From Enoplolaimus lenunculus (lineage: Eukaryota; Nematoda; Enoplea; Enoplida; Thoracostomopsidae), in assembly GCA_030248215.1 (NCBI GenBank), contig JASANG010001563.1:1-64000 (forward strand): DNA of 64,000 nt, read 5' to 3'. Positions 37,301 to 44,335 of the stretch are shown here, one piece after another; the stretch's first letter is position 1; every line of letters starts with the position of its first letter. The position numbers and the translations under genes are program-made. A model generated the notes under the pieces. The model was not told the origin of the DNA, ran no database searches, and saw only the letters and a program-made list of their open reading frames with translations.

Positions 37301-37931
37301 TAATCAGGGAAGACCATGAGAAGCTGAATTATGCAAAAAATGTAGATCCATGCATTTTCTACAAATGAGGGCAAAAGGACAATAGAAGGGATCCGACAAA
37401 CAACGTTAAAAAGTTAGACTTTGTATCTGGCACAAATGGTATCCTGAAATACACAATAAATAAGTATTTTACATGTATACACAGTATTGTTAGTAAAAAC
37501 TTTTTTATTTCGTACAACCTGATTTTATGGTAACAGGTGTTTTTCGCTTTCCGGATCATGCTCCAATTCCTGTATTTGTTTCACTTTCATGTTTCGCTAT
37601 TTAGTAAAGTCAATTGTATTGTAATGGAATGTTTACAAATGTAACAGCTATAAGCACTGATTCACCCGCCATGGTTTAACTCGCAGACAGTGTTCATTTC
37701 ACCCCACCGTGCAGTGATCGTATAAAATTCTAAAGTAACATTTATTAAATTGTAGGTATATTTGTATCAAGAATATCTGCAACCTGTCTGAAAAAAGTCC
37801 TTACGGTTGGAGATGAGCTGTTGGAAATTGACAATGTTCAAGTCAAAGGTCGCTCTCTTGAACATGTACAAGCGATGATAGCTGACAAACCACGAATTGT
37901 TTTGAAAACATTCCCCGTGGCAGGAAGATGA
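12950..37931 (+). CDS. PDZ-domain protein, eight coding exons
   Basis: Spliced model with exons 12950-13325, 13886-13967, 19100-19234, 21543-22571, 24078-24246, 24340-24566, 24827-24957 and 37756-37931. The phases 1-2-2-2-0-2-1 match at every junction, all introns are GT-AG, and the total is 2325 nt (about 774 residues plus stop). The start ATG has an in-frame stop shortly upstream. Residues 1 to about 670 are polar and probably disordered, with RVRF (about 258-261, PP1-docking-like) and PPSY (about 312-315, WW-binding-like). Residues about 674-772 form one PDZ domain: carboxylate loop GPFGFYI, then [22 protein letters not shown] and a final IVLKTFP strand, ending almost at the C-terminus. 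PDZ domains bind C-terminal peptides of partners, so an adaptor or scaffold role is inferred. The loop and GIFVSRI resemble the PAR-6 style of PDZ, but no PB1 or CRIB is visible, so no name is given. Further short exons could be missing. Confidence 0.8.
13364..13552 (+). mobile_element. hAT-like MITE carrying TTAGGC repeats
   Basis: 189 bp, ends GGCCCATGTAAAGATCAGGG and CCCCTGTTGTTTACATTGGC C inverted, with a perfect 8-bp duplication GAATATTG on both sides. The interior has about eight TTAGGC or near-TTAGGC units. Lies in PDZ intron 1. Confidence 0.85.
13886..13967 (+). CDS. PDZ gene exon 2
   Basis: Entered in phase 1 after a TACTTTTAG acceptor and left in phase 2 at AA|GTTAGC. Encodes the acidic Ser/Thr-rich stretch [20 protein letters not shown], which looks like a phosphorylatable linker. 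The preceding intron holds a small hAT-like MITE. Confidence 0.7.
14283..14451. mobile_element. hAT-like MITE (CAGTGGCGGATCC ends)
   Basis: 169 bp with inverted ends CAATGGCGGATCC and GGATCCGCCACTG, flanked by a perfect 8-bp duplication CATTCTGT. Typical hAT terminus. Lies in PDZ intron 2. Confidence 0.85.
14934..15327. mobile_element. pogo-like MITE, complete copy in PDZ intron 2
   Basis: Opposite orientation to the copy at 5274. Ends TACTGTAGTGACCCGAATAA and GCGGGTCACTATATACAGTA. Interior AGGGATACGGACTCCTATTG matches the sibling copies. Confidence 0.75.
15477..15525 (+). repeat. tRNA-like head without anticodon arm
   Basis: GGTGGCGCAGTTGGTTAACA (A-box type) is followed within ten bases by GGTATGAACC (B-box type), so the anticodon arm is absent. 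Probably the head of a short SINE. Too short to be a tRNA gene. Confidence 0.4.
15660..16873. mobile_element. hAT-like non-autonomous element, 1.2 kb
   Basis: Ends CAGGGTTGTATTTTTCCGGA and CCGGCCAACAACCCTG inverted, with 8-mers ctatggca and ctatggcg flanking. Both ends carry GGAAAAAATGG runs. No transposase frame. Related pieces lie at 11345-11830 and about 29970-30340. Confidence 0.75.
17698..18074. mobile_element. hAT-like MITE (CAAGGTGCAA ends)
   Basis: 377 bp, inverted ends CAAGGTGCAA and TTGCACTCTG, perfect 8-bp duplication AAATATAC. The interior is built from ATTCCGATT-type repeats. PDZ intron 2. Confidence 0.75.
18681..18919 (+). repeat. Interstitial TTAGGC array
   Basis: About 240 bp of TTAGGC with scattered TTAAGC and TTAGG variants, the nematode telomere unit, in PDZ intron 2. 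It is much longer than the arrays inside the hAT-like MITEs and has no recognisable MITE ends. Confidence 0.85.
19100..19234 (+). CDS. PDZ gene exon 3 (short, found by phase)
   Basis: A 135-base open segment between a CATTACAG acceptor and an AAG|GTATAA donor. Entered and left in phase 2, it joins exons 2 and 4 without a stop and contributes 45 residues beginning [19 protein letters not shown]. Length, phase and splice sites agree, but no homology is recognised. Confidence 0.6.
19991..20361. mobile_element. hAT-like MITE (CAGGGTTC ends)
   Basis: Ends CAGGGTTCAACCG and TTGGAACCCTG with TTCCTGTTCCTG runs inside each. The flanking 8-mers gcgcagac and gcgcagag match at seven positions, offset two bases on the left. 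PDZ intron 3. Confidence 0.6.
21307..21480. repeat. GC-rich duplicated segment before PDZ exon 4
   Basis: Two copies of CCCGCCCCAC, ..CGCCCCA.AGGGCGGTACGG and TACC in tandem (about 57 bp each), ending in GCCCCACAT units. A related GC-rich stretch lies at 20395-20500. Strikingly GC-rich against the AT-rich background. Confidence 0.7.
21543..22571 (+). CDS. PDZ gene exon 4 (large)
   Basis: A 1029-base exon after a GTGTTTTAG acceptor, phase 2 in and out, ending at AA|GTACAT a few bases before a stop. It encodes about 343 low-complexity residues rich in Ser, Pro, Gln and Asn. KLRVRFADE (21715-21741) fits the RVxF docking motif of protein phosphatase 1, and RPPSYEQV (21880-21903) contains a PPxY WW-domain ligand. 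It is the longest host reading frame in the window. Confidence 0.8.
22800..22974. mobile_element. pogo-like MITE, truncated half
   Basis: Right half only, from ACGTTTAATTCAACGGATAG to ACGATCACTACAGT, colinear with 5560-5725. Its other half is missing; it abuts a Harbinger-like fragment. Confidence 0.65.
22975..23063. mobile_element. Harbinger-like element, right-end fragment
   Basis: Ends GCTATAATGTGAATCCCGCA followed by TTA, matching the right end of the 56465-57106 element, with the GGTCAAAACATGTAACAGG block before it. Left portion absent. Confidence 0.5.
24078..24246 (+). CDS. PDZ gene exon 5
   Basis: Follows an AAAACAG acceptor in phase 2 and ends in phase 0 at a strong CAG|GTATTT donor. 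The frame used gives a Cys/Arg-rich start and then a Ser/Thr/Ala-rich stretch. A second frame is open through most of the exon (starting [14 protein letters not shown]) but does not match the phase of exon 4. The exon is likely real; the frame is slightly less certain. Confidence 0.55.
24340..24566 (+). CDS. PDZ gene exon 6
   Basis: Separated from exon 5 by a 93-base intron. The TACTTCAG acceptor is in phase 0 and the AA|GTAATA donor in phase 2. Encodes 75 polar residues ([18 protein letters not shown] and onwards) leading into the PDZ-coding exons. Confidence 0.65.
24827..24957 (+). CDS. PDZ gene exon 7: first half of PDZ
   Basis: Acceptor TTATTTCAG, phase 2 in, donor AAAG|GTTAGC, phase 1 out. 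Encodes the first PDZ strand (ETRTIAIRV) and the peptide-binding loop [10 protein letters not shown]. Three alternative in-phase acceptors lie upstream (exon starts 24770, 24782, 24803); the chosen one has the best pyrimidine tract. A pogo-like MITE begins 53 bases after the donor. Confidence 0.75.
25146..25675 (+). repeat. Left terminal inverted repeat of the Polinton
   Basis: Contains several internal sub-repeats built from CCCATTAATCA and AGCTGTTTACCGTAAAA, mirrored at the right end (29041-29550). Long terminal repeats with internal tandem structure are usual for Polintons. Confidence 0.75.
27883..28637. mobile_element. Harbinger-like MITE (TGTCAGTCACACG family) in the Polinton
   Basis: Ends TGTCAGTCACACGTTACC and GGTAACGTGTGACCGAC inverted, TTA on the left. 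It separates two polymerase pieces of the Polinton, so it came later. It carries two tRNA-like segments (28199-28262 and 28355-28425). Confidence 0.65.
28199..28425. repeat. Two tRNA-like segments inside a MITE
   Basis: 28199-28262 (minus) reads GGTACAGTGGTAAGC and then GGTACGAACC. 28355-28425 (plus) reads GGTAGCCGAATTGGTATATC and then GGATTCACTCC. Neither folds into a clean cloverleaf by eye. Confidence 0.3.
29041..29550 (-). repeat. Right terminal inverted repeat of the Polinton
   Basis: Inverse counterpart of 25146-25675, diverged, with the sub-repeats TGATTAATGGG and TTTTACGGT in reverse order, ending in CCGCCATTTTATATCTACT. Confidence 0.75.
29970..30340. repeat. Diverged relative of the 15660 hAT-like element
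   Basis: Shares GAGCTTCT.ATGAC, TTTTAAGGTCTTAAGTTT-like and GTCAAATAACTGATT blocks with 15830-16120 in the same order. Ends not found. Confidence 0.5.
30341..32108. other. PDZ intron 7 stretch, nothing recognised
   Basis: Unannotated intronic DNA apart from a hAT-type terminus scrap near 31187 (CAGTGACGGATTCAGGAATT). No coherent coding signal. Confidence 0.4.
32338..32531. repeat. Near-perfect 190-bp palindrome
   Basis: Two arms of about 96 bp, from AATTTGTGTTTCTTTATCAA to the centre at about 32434 (AATTTTAAAATT), with no spacer and few mismatches. A third, direct copy of one arm lies at 32208-32312. It could form a long hairpin. Confidence 0.85.
32532..33679. repeat. 240-bp inverted repeat with 670-bp spacer
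   Basis: Arms 32532-32772 and 33443-33679 are nearly identical in inverse orientation (ACTAGAATGAAAAGTGCCCC outward; GTAACGGAAACATATCCGCA inward). The spacer contains the TTAGGC MITE at 33026. A third partial arm copy is at about 33385-33415. Confidence 0.85.
33026..33209 (-). mobile_element. hAT-like MITE carrying TTAGGC repeats
   Basis: Inverted orientation of the 13364 copy, with GCCTAA-type units inside and the ends GGCTCAATGTAAAGCACAGG and CCCTGATCTTTACATTGGCC. The flanking 8-mers gtcaattg and gtcattgg match at six positions. Confidence 0.7.
34853..35360 (-). repeat. tRNA-derived SINE, two tandem copies
   Basis: On the minus strand each unit starts with a tRNA-like head: A-box TGTGGCTGAGTGG (34949-34961; 35209-35221) and B-box GGGTTCAAGTC (about 34892-34903; 35153-35165), Leu/Ser-like spacing, then AACTAAAAATTGAAATTTTA and a common tail. 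The period is about 262 bp, near-identical. Pol III transcription of such heads is the known mechanism. Confidence 0.7.
35943..37755. other. PDZ intron 7, right part
   Basis: No gene. A minus-strand tRNA-like stretch at about 36750-36810 (GGACCGAATTGGTCGATAGT) resembles the head at 28360. 37200-37340 resembles inverted parts of the 15660 hAT-like element. Confidence 0.35.
37756..37931 (+). CDS. PDZ gene exon 8: second half of PDZ and stop
   Basis: Acceptor AATTGTAG in phase 1, which restores the glycine codon split after exon 7. Encodes [20 protein letters not shown] and then the [11 protein letters not shown] turn, the binding-groove helix and a final strand, ending in TGA. The match to the second half of a PDZ domain is clear and the phase is exact. 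Confidence 0.85.
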
Positions 37932-39845
37932 AGAAAGCATATTTGAAGCAATTTGAGTCCCATGTTACTTTGAGCGGCGTACTGTTTAAGCGCTCGACTC
38001 CAATAGATTAACGTTAACGTTTTAGATTAATTTTTTGTTTAGGCTTAGGCTTTAGGTTTCAATAATTTCTAAGCCAATACAATGTGACATTCACACTTTG
38101 TCGTCGTTCTCGGAATATCAGCTATTTAGATCACATTTTATGTTGACTTCGAATCAACATGAACAAAATGTGTTGCGGGCTGCGTCAGCAAAGTTGAACG
38201 TTTAAACAACTTTTTTTGAAGCAAGTAAATTACTACAAAACTATTCAGCTGCAATTGGGATATATTTCGAGCTCGACCTCAGCTCTAAGATTTGTAGCCT
38301 GCAATAAAAATATTGATTTATATAACAATTTGCCTGAATTTTATTGTTTAAAATTGCCAAACACTGTTGGATTCGATTATTTGATTTGTTTTTTCAGAAC
38401 TGAAACCAAGTCAGAATCTTAACCGCAAATTTTTGCCAAATCCGAATCCGTACCTTTGTTACCACCCTAGTATGAGTTTTCACCCTAGTCCGGTGCCATA
38501 GGTTTTATAGGAGCAGAAATGCGCTAGGATATGAGTCTTCTAGCTAGCATTGTGCACCGGCCATCGCCAATAGCCAGCCGGCCAGCCACTGACCATAACA
38601 GAAAAAGCTAAAAACATTTGACATCATCAATTTAATATTAATATATTAAATCTTGTTTAGATTCCGATTCTAAAACTTTTAGCTGAAAATGTTGCCTACT
38701 TACTGTTATCATTGTGGTCAATTGTAGGATTATATCATTATAGGGAAATTACTTTGTTTACAGTTGTATTCTTGTTAACTTTTGGGGTGACATAAAGCTT
38801 CCATGTGATTAGCTTCAACACACAGTTTGACACCGATAGAAACTGTTGCAATAATAGAAGATATTGAGAGTGCAAACATGCGCGACAAATATATCTCAAT
38901 GCCAAGGCGATTCATACGTACTGATTTTTACATATTTTTTACATGGACTTTGGGACACTTTATTTTCTAGTAAAATATATGCTTCGAAGTTGCAAAATGT
39001 ACGAACATGTGTTAATATTTTTACTGTTGCTCTCCTGGTTATTACAAAAATGCTTAATACTTTTTAAATTTGTATATTGGCCGGGCGGCGGCCAATGACC
39101 GGCCAGCCGGCCAGTAGAAAAAGTGGTAATTGCACAACAGTATTACCAGTCCCTAAACTTGTGGCAGTGTAGTCCAGCCGTGATCCGAATGTCGGATTGC
39201 AGCTTTGATGTTGCCTGTCTACTTAACAAAAACGGATAAGGATTGTCAATGCAAGGGTACTCTAGGTCTGAAAGCAAAGTTTCTGACCTGAATATATACA
39301 GCTAATTGACTACGCAAATTTTCAACGTACAACCATAAGTTTGCGATAGCAAATGATATGTGGTATAGGCTTACCTTCCCAATCCCAACCTTGTAGAAAC
39401 TAAAAAATAAGATAAATCGAAAGAACTTTCGCAACATTTGGGAAAGTATTTTGTACAAAAGAACGCAATCAGTACTCCCAAAATCGCGTGGGCGTACGAC
39501 CGTTGTTAGAATAAGAATAGTCGGCCGCCCCAAACAGGTCCGAGAGGGTTTCTCAATTGAATGTTCCACAGTTTGTAAACTTCGTGGTCCGCGAAAAATT
39601 TTTTGTTGGCTTGTTATCAATGGAATCATATCGTCGGTTTTCGCTTGGTGAAAGGCCCCGTTTTGGTGGGAAGCCCGGGCCCCCGGACCCCCCTTTAAAA
39701 ATACAACTGAGAATTTTTACATTAATCCGGAGCTGAGCTTTCTTGTGTTTTATGTCCATCTCGCCAGCGATATGGAGCCCTGTTCAACACAATACTAAGG
39801 CTCAATAATGTTTTGAAATCTCACAGCGATTTTATTTTGTCGCTG
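37932..39845. other. 3' flank of the PDZ gene
   Basis: Holds a TTAGGC scrap (38035-38055), the poly(A) candidate and a CCGGCCAG-rich repeat at about 38560 and 39080. Frames at 39246-39651 overlap on both strands and match nothing recognised. Confidence 0.35.
38303..38308 (+). terminator. Candidate poly(A) signal of the PDZ gene
   Basis: The first clean AATAAA downstream of the PDZ stop codon, about 370 bases after it. It is supported by position only. Confidence 0.3.
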
Positions 39846-39946
39846 TTGTAGAAAAAATCAGACCCTGTTCGAATTTTTTACTACAAAAATCAGACCTCGA
39901 AAGTTTGCGTATTTTAGGAAAAATTAGACCCTCGTCTTGTACTTTA

Positions 39947-40086
39947 GGCCTATGCAAAGATCAGAGGCGGTACGTTTTTCTGCAGGACTGCAATGCAGCA
40001 AGCTTAAGTTTTAGATGTAAGTACACTCATTCTTAGGCGTAGAACTAGGAATATGGTTAAGTTACTGTTTTCTGAAAGACTTAACT
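39947..40086 (+). mobile_element. Decayed TTAGGC-type MITE
   Basis: Starts GGCCTATGCAAAGATCAGAG, keeps the ACGTTTTTCTG and AAGCTTAAGTTTTAGA blocks and one TTAGGCGTAG, then ends poorly. No clear right terminus. Confidence 0.45.
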
Positions 40087-40200
40087 GAGAGCTCAAACCT
40101 CTGAGCCGATTCAACTCATTCTGAGTTAAAATCAACTCACTGAAATTTACAGTGTATCATTCCTGGCGTGTCATTCACTATTTGCAATTTCAACAAGTAT

Positions 40201-40505
40201 TATGCCACACGCGGTAACGGAGATAATAATCCACAGGACGGAAAACATATTACATTTTATTTATAACGCAAAATACACCTCAATAGGCCATCATATAGTA
40301 AACACAAACAAATTTATGTAATCCTTAATAACCAGCCAAAATATCACGCCATAGCTATGCTACTACTAACCCCTTTTTCCTCCGAACCACAGTTATTATA
40401 GCCTGTCAAACACCTACCCAAAATGCGCACAATATTCAAAGTAGTTAAAAAGCTAGGATTATGCAAATTCGAGTTGTAGCCAAACGTTTCGCAAATTGGC
40501 GCTAC
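40201..40505 (-). repeat. 3' LTR of the gypsy-type element
   Basis: Left-hand copy of the 305-bp direct repeat; in the minus-strand element this is the 3' LTR. It contains an AATAAA near its centre-left. The adjacent internal side (40506-40520) is G-rich on the minus strand and serves as candidate polypurine tract. Confidence 0.9.
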
Positions 40506-40778
40506 ACTACCCCCGCCGTAAGAAGTGGAGCTTATTTTTCCAGAAGTGAAACGTCTGCCTAAGTTAAATCGAACTCGTTTCACTACACTAGTAGCTGATA
40601 ACAAATCTCGAACGATGTGCTCAAGTGTAGATTTATCGCCATTAATTGCGTCTTCCGCTAACCACAGGGCTGAGCGTAATGCCTGTTTATTCGTACGCAC
40701 GGAAAAAGTAAAGTGTGATTTTGTTACGGCTGCGACCAACGGGTACCTCTGCGGACGAATCCGAGTGGTATCCCTCAC
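40344..40778 (-). CDS. ORF at the 3' end of the LTR element
   Basis: A 144-codon frame that starts upstream of the polypurine tract and ends inside the 3' LTR. The middle (SALWLAEDAINGDKSTLEHI) is plausibly helical and protein-like, the rest less so. No family is recognised. It may be a small accessory product or chance. Confidence 0.25.
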   Translation of the reverse strand: MRDTTRIRPQRYPLVAAVTKSHFTFSVRTNKQALRSALWLAEDAINGDKSTLEHIVRDLLSATSVVKRVRFNLGRRFTSGKISSTSYGGGSVAPICETFGYNSNLHNPSFLTTLNIVRILGRCLTGYNNCGSEEKGVSSSIAMA

Positions 40779-42490
40779 GGGTGTTCATGGCCGTGGGTCT
40801 GCCTAGTAAGCCGACGTGTCTAGCGGATGATGGTCCCCCAGGCATGACGTCGGGTTTTGAGAGTCACAAAATTCCAACGTCGTCATACGCCTAAGCTCTC
40901 ATGAACACTCGCGTGCGTGGCTAAGTCGCGCCCCCAACACATAGTTATAATTCGGAAGGGTGTGGTTGCCGCTGATTTTCATGATTAGGACTAATGATTT
41001 CTGCGCCTAAATCCTGGTGAGCACTTGGTCACCTGACAAGGTTCGTTGATTTCACCTAAACACCTATTGCAATTTTGTAGAATTTGGATGTCTAGGTTAT
41101 TAGTCTATTGTAATAGAGGGCGAATCGACCCGCGCCTCTGGGTTTTTGCTCCAAAATGGGTAGTTTGGTTCGCACCAGTACTGTTTTATTTCTTGAAATT
41201 TCAGCCATGGCTCTAGGCCAGGAATTTTCTTGACTGCTCAGGGTTCAACAAGGAACACGACCTAAAGTTTTGGTTTATTGAATCTGCACATTTTATTTCA
41301 TGTATTTACCTCTATGCAACGAAACTGGGACTAATCAGTTTCCAGCTTGACAGCCTATAGTTATTTTGCACGCCGAGCGCCGTGTACAATAAAATTAGCT
41401 GAAAGTTATTTGAAATTACTGACTGAAAGTGAATTTGCGATTAGATACCTTACGCCTCTCTAGATCCTTGCACGCTGGGGTAATCCTACCATGACCTAAC
41501 GTTGACTGGTAGCTGTGAAAGAATTGTGTATGGTTCCCCCTGGGTATGCTCATGCAAAGGATTTTCCTGTGCCCAGCTGCTTAGAGCATTATCTGTTGAA
41601 GTGGCAAGGGCAGGGCTATGCATAACTCGCGTGGCGGAACTGCTGCGTGGAGGACACACTGTTGAATGAGCATACCCATGGTTTCTAGATACATATTCGA
41701 GAAGACACGCGTGCGTACCACATGAGTTGCAGGTGGTCAAGTGAGCTAAAGTATTCCTTTAGTCAGCCACAAAGTTGAGGGCGAATTCGCAAGTAGGGGT
41801 GACAAACCGCGCCTGTTTCTTACAATTATGTATCCTGTTCACTCCTAAGCCTAGGTCTCTCACGGCTGCGTATTCAACAGTTTGATAGTCAACGGCGGTG
41901 GTATGCCTTACAGCTGAGTTTCTAGGGCCTGACTAGAATCGTCTGAATTCACGGGGCATACGAAAGTTTTGTACTTGACAGGCAGGGCCTTAGCTCTTTT
42001 GTTTGACAATTCCCTAATGCTTAGCATCGGGCTGACTTGGCCTCCCTGCTGCCGTTGACACTCAACACTCTGAGTAGTACTAAATAGATTTTTGTCCTGG
42101 CCAGTGACTATTCACTAAAATTCAGGCCTCGAATTTTTACTCTGATCACACGCCTAATGCGTTTCACATAATACGTACCCCTTCACGAGATTGGCAGGAA
42201 AATTTGTACCTGCGTTGTCGCCAACGCCAGGCAAAGTTTAAGGCAAAATTTCCACTCACACCCCCTTTGTGATACCGAGAAAATCCTAGTGTGGCCCCCT
42301 CTTACGTACTTACTTACCCCCTGCGCGCAACGCGCAGTACCCCCTGACTTAGTCAGCTCCCCGAGAATTTCGAGTGCACCGTGTCGCCATACAGTGCACC
42401 GAAAACTCGGTTTGCTGTGTCGCGGCTCGCGCTTCGCGACTGAAAACCGAAGAAAATCAAAACTGAACTGAAATTTGCAGCCGTGCACTG

Positions 42491-42715
42491 CGTTTATATA
42501 CCTTTTTCTCTCAGTACTCAGCCAATGAAATTTTGAGCAGAACAGACGCGGTTTGAGCTATGCGATTGGTTAAAATTATTACGGCTGCAAAGAGCCAATG
42601 AAATTTCACACAAGGCAGACGCAGCGAAGCCACGTGATTGGCTGACAAAACTCAGGCTGCGTGAACCAATGAGAAAACGTAAACAACTTTGTTAGGCGGC
42701 CTCTGATTGGCTGTA
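42491..42715 (-). promoter_or_regulatory. Triplicated 72-bp CCAAT/ATTGG module with TATA
   Basis: Six CCAAT boxes of alternating orientation lie at 42522, 42565, 42595, 42637, 42666 and 42706, giving three imperfect units of about 72 bp, each with one CCAAT and one ATTGG. A CACGTG E-box (42631) abuts one of them. A TATATAAA-type box on the minus strand (about 42494-42501) lies immediately downstream in the element's sense. This is the layout of an NF-Y-type enhancer/promoter facing the same way as the element. Function is inference. Confidence 0.5.
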
Positions 42716-42778
42716 CGGGTTTGCACGTAATCTTAACACTCCTTGCCGAGGGGTGAGTTGATAAAACTAGATTTAAGC

Positions 42779-42848
42779 GGTGTGGCCGAGGTGCAGGTAG
42801 CAAGCCCCAACGTTGTGGGCCGGGCTGACTGGGTTGGACGACTCCCTC
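42779..42848 (+). repeat. tRNA-like segment inside the LTR element
   Basis: Reads TGTGGCCGAGGTGCAGGTAG, an A-box of the Leu/Ser type, followed about 30 bases later by GGGTTGGACGACTCC, a near B-box. No clean cloverleaf could be drawn by eye. It may be a captured tRNA-derived repeat. Confidence 0.3.
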
Positions 42849-43442
42849 AAAGTACCGGTATGCGCGCGTGACTACTCGCTTAGGTCGTTCATTCCCTCGT
42901 ACAGGGCCTATCTCACTATCAATAATTAGAGCACCCGGTTACAAACAATACAAAACAGAGTATAAAAATTAAAGGCACGACAAAAATAGAAAACACAAAA
43001 ACCAAACGAGATGTGCCAAAATCCAGTAAAAACTAGAGAGCGAAATCAATGTCATAAGCGGCTAGGTTATTCGGTCAACTGAAATTCACCACTGCTACCC
43101 TAGCGGTTAGCGTGTACCTACAGCCCTAGAATTTCTTTTGCCAGACCAACTAATGTACGTAGACTGCACTAAAGTGTCACAAGTTCAAAATTCGCTAGAG
43201 TTTCCTACCCAACCTGGCCAACAAAACGATAATATGAACACGAAAGCACAAACGATAAGGCAAACGGATACAAGGCGTACACATTTAAACGTCACAAATC
43301 CGTACACTCATAAGTCCTGGTAAAGTGCCGAGACAGTCTCAAGGAAAATTTCCGTGCCATTCCCGAAATGCCTACACTATGACTTCAGCCTAACTCAAGG
43401 AACGCACACACGCTAGACACTATAACTTTTCAAGCATCGGTT

Positions 43443-44335
43443 TCTGAACCGCGGCCAGGGTGGTTTTATTGCTCATTGCGATGCGCCGGACCCGATGGGA
43501 CCGGTCCCAACCCTAGATTCCGGAAAACGTGATTTTGCATTTTTGGACCGGGGATCCGTAACGTGTTACACGTAAAATTACGAAAACTTCAAGTGCTAGT
43601 AACTTCTTAACGATTCGTCCCAGACCCCGAGTCAGGGTATTTTTCTTGTTCCGCGTGACAAGCTGCGTCGATTGATACCAATCTCGATACTCAATTCCAA
43701 AATTTGCATTTTTGCATTTTTCGACCTTGGATTCGTAAATTTTACACACTAAATTTCGGAAACTCTGGATACCTCTAACTCTTGAACGAATGACTTCCGA
43801 CCCCCAGTCAGGGTATTTTTCTAACTCAGCTCGGCGGGCTCTATCGATTGGTATGGGTTTCAATAGCAGATTCCGAAAATCGCATTTTTGCATTTTTCGC
43901 CCCTAGAATCCGTAACTGCACATGTAAAATGCTGAAAGTTTGAAAGCCCATAACTTTTGAACGAGAGGTCGGGGACCCCAAGTCAGGGTGGTTTTAATAC
44001 TCAGCTCGATGAGCTGCGTCGAAAGATATGGGTCTCGACCTCCGATTCCGAAATTCATGTTTTTGCATTTTTCCACCCTAGGATCCGTAAAATTTACACG
44101 CACATTTCAAAGGTTCGGGGGGCCATAACTCCCGAAAGAATGATCGCGGACCCAAGGTCAGGGTATTTTTATTGCTCAGCGCAGTGAGGTCTAACGATTG
44201 GCATAGGTTTCCCCAGCCTACCCGAGAATTCCTGTTTTGGCATTTTTACCTCCAGATCCGCACAATGCCGCACACAAAATCTCAAACTTAGGTTGGGCGT
44301 GATTTCTGAACTATCCGTCTCCGATCCGTGGTTAG
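43443..44335. repeat. 176-bp imperfect tandem array, about five units
   Basis: The phase marker CAGGGT recurs at 43456, 43633, 43808, 43984 and 44159, spacing 175-177 bp. Each unit also has TTTTTGCATTTTT, GGATCCGTAA-like and TAACTCTTGAACGA-like blocks. Units are diverged from each other, so the array is older than the insertion, or diversified in the family. Confidence 0.8.
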
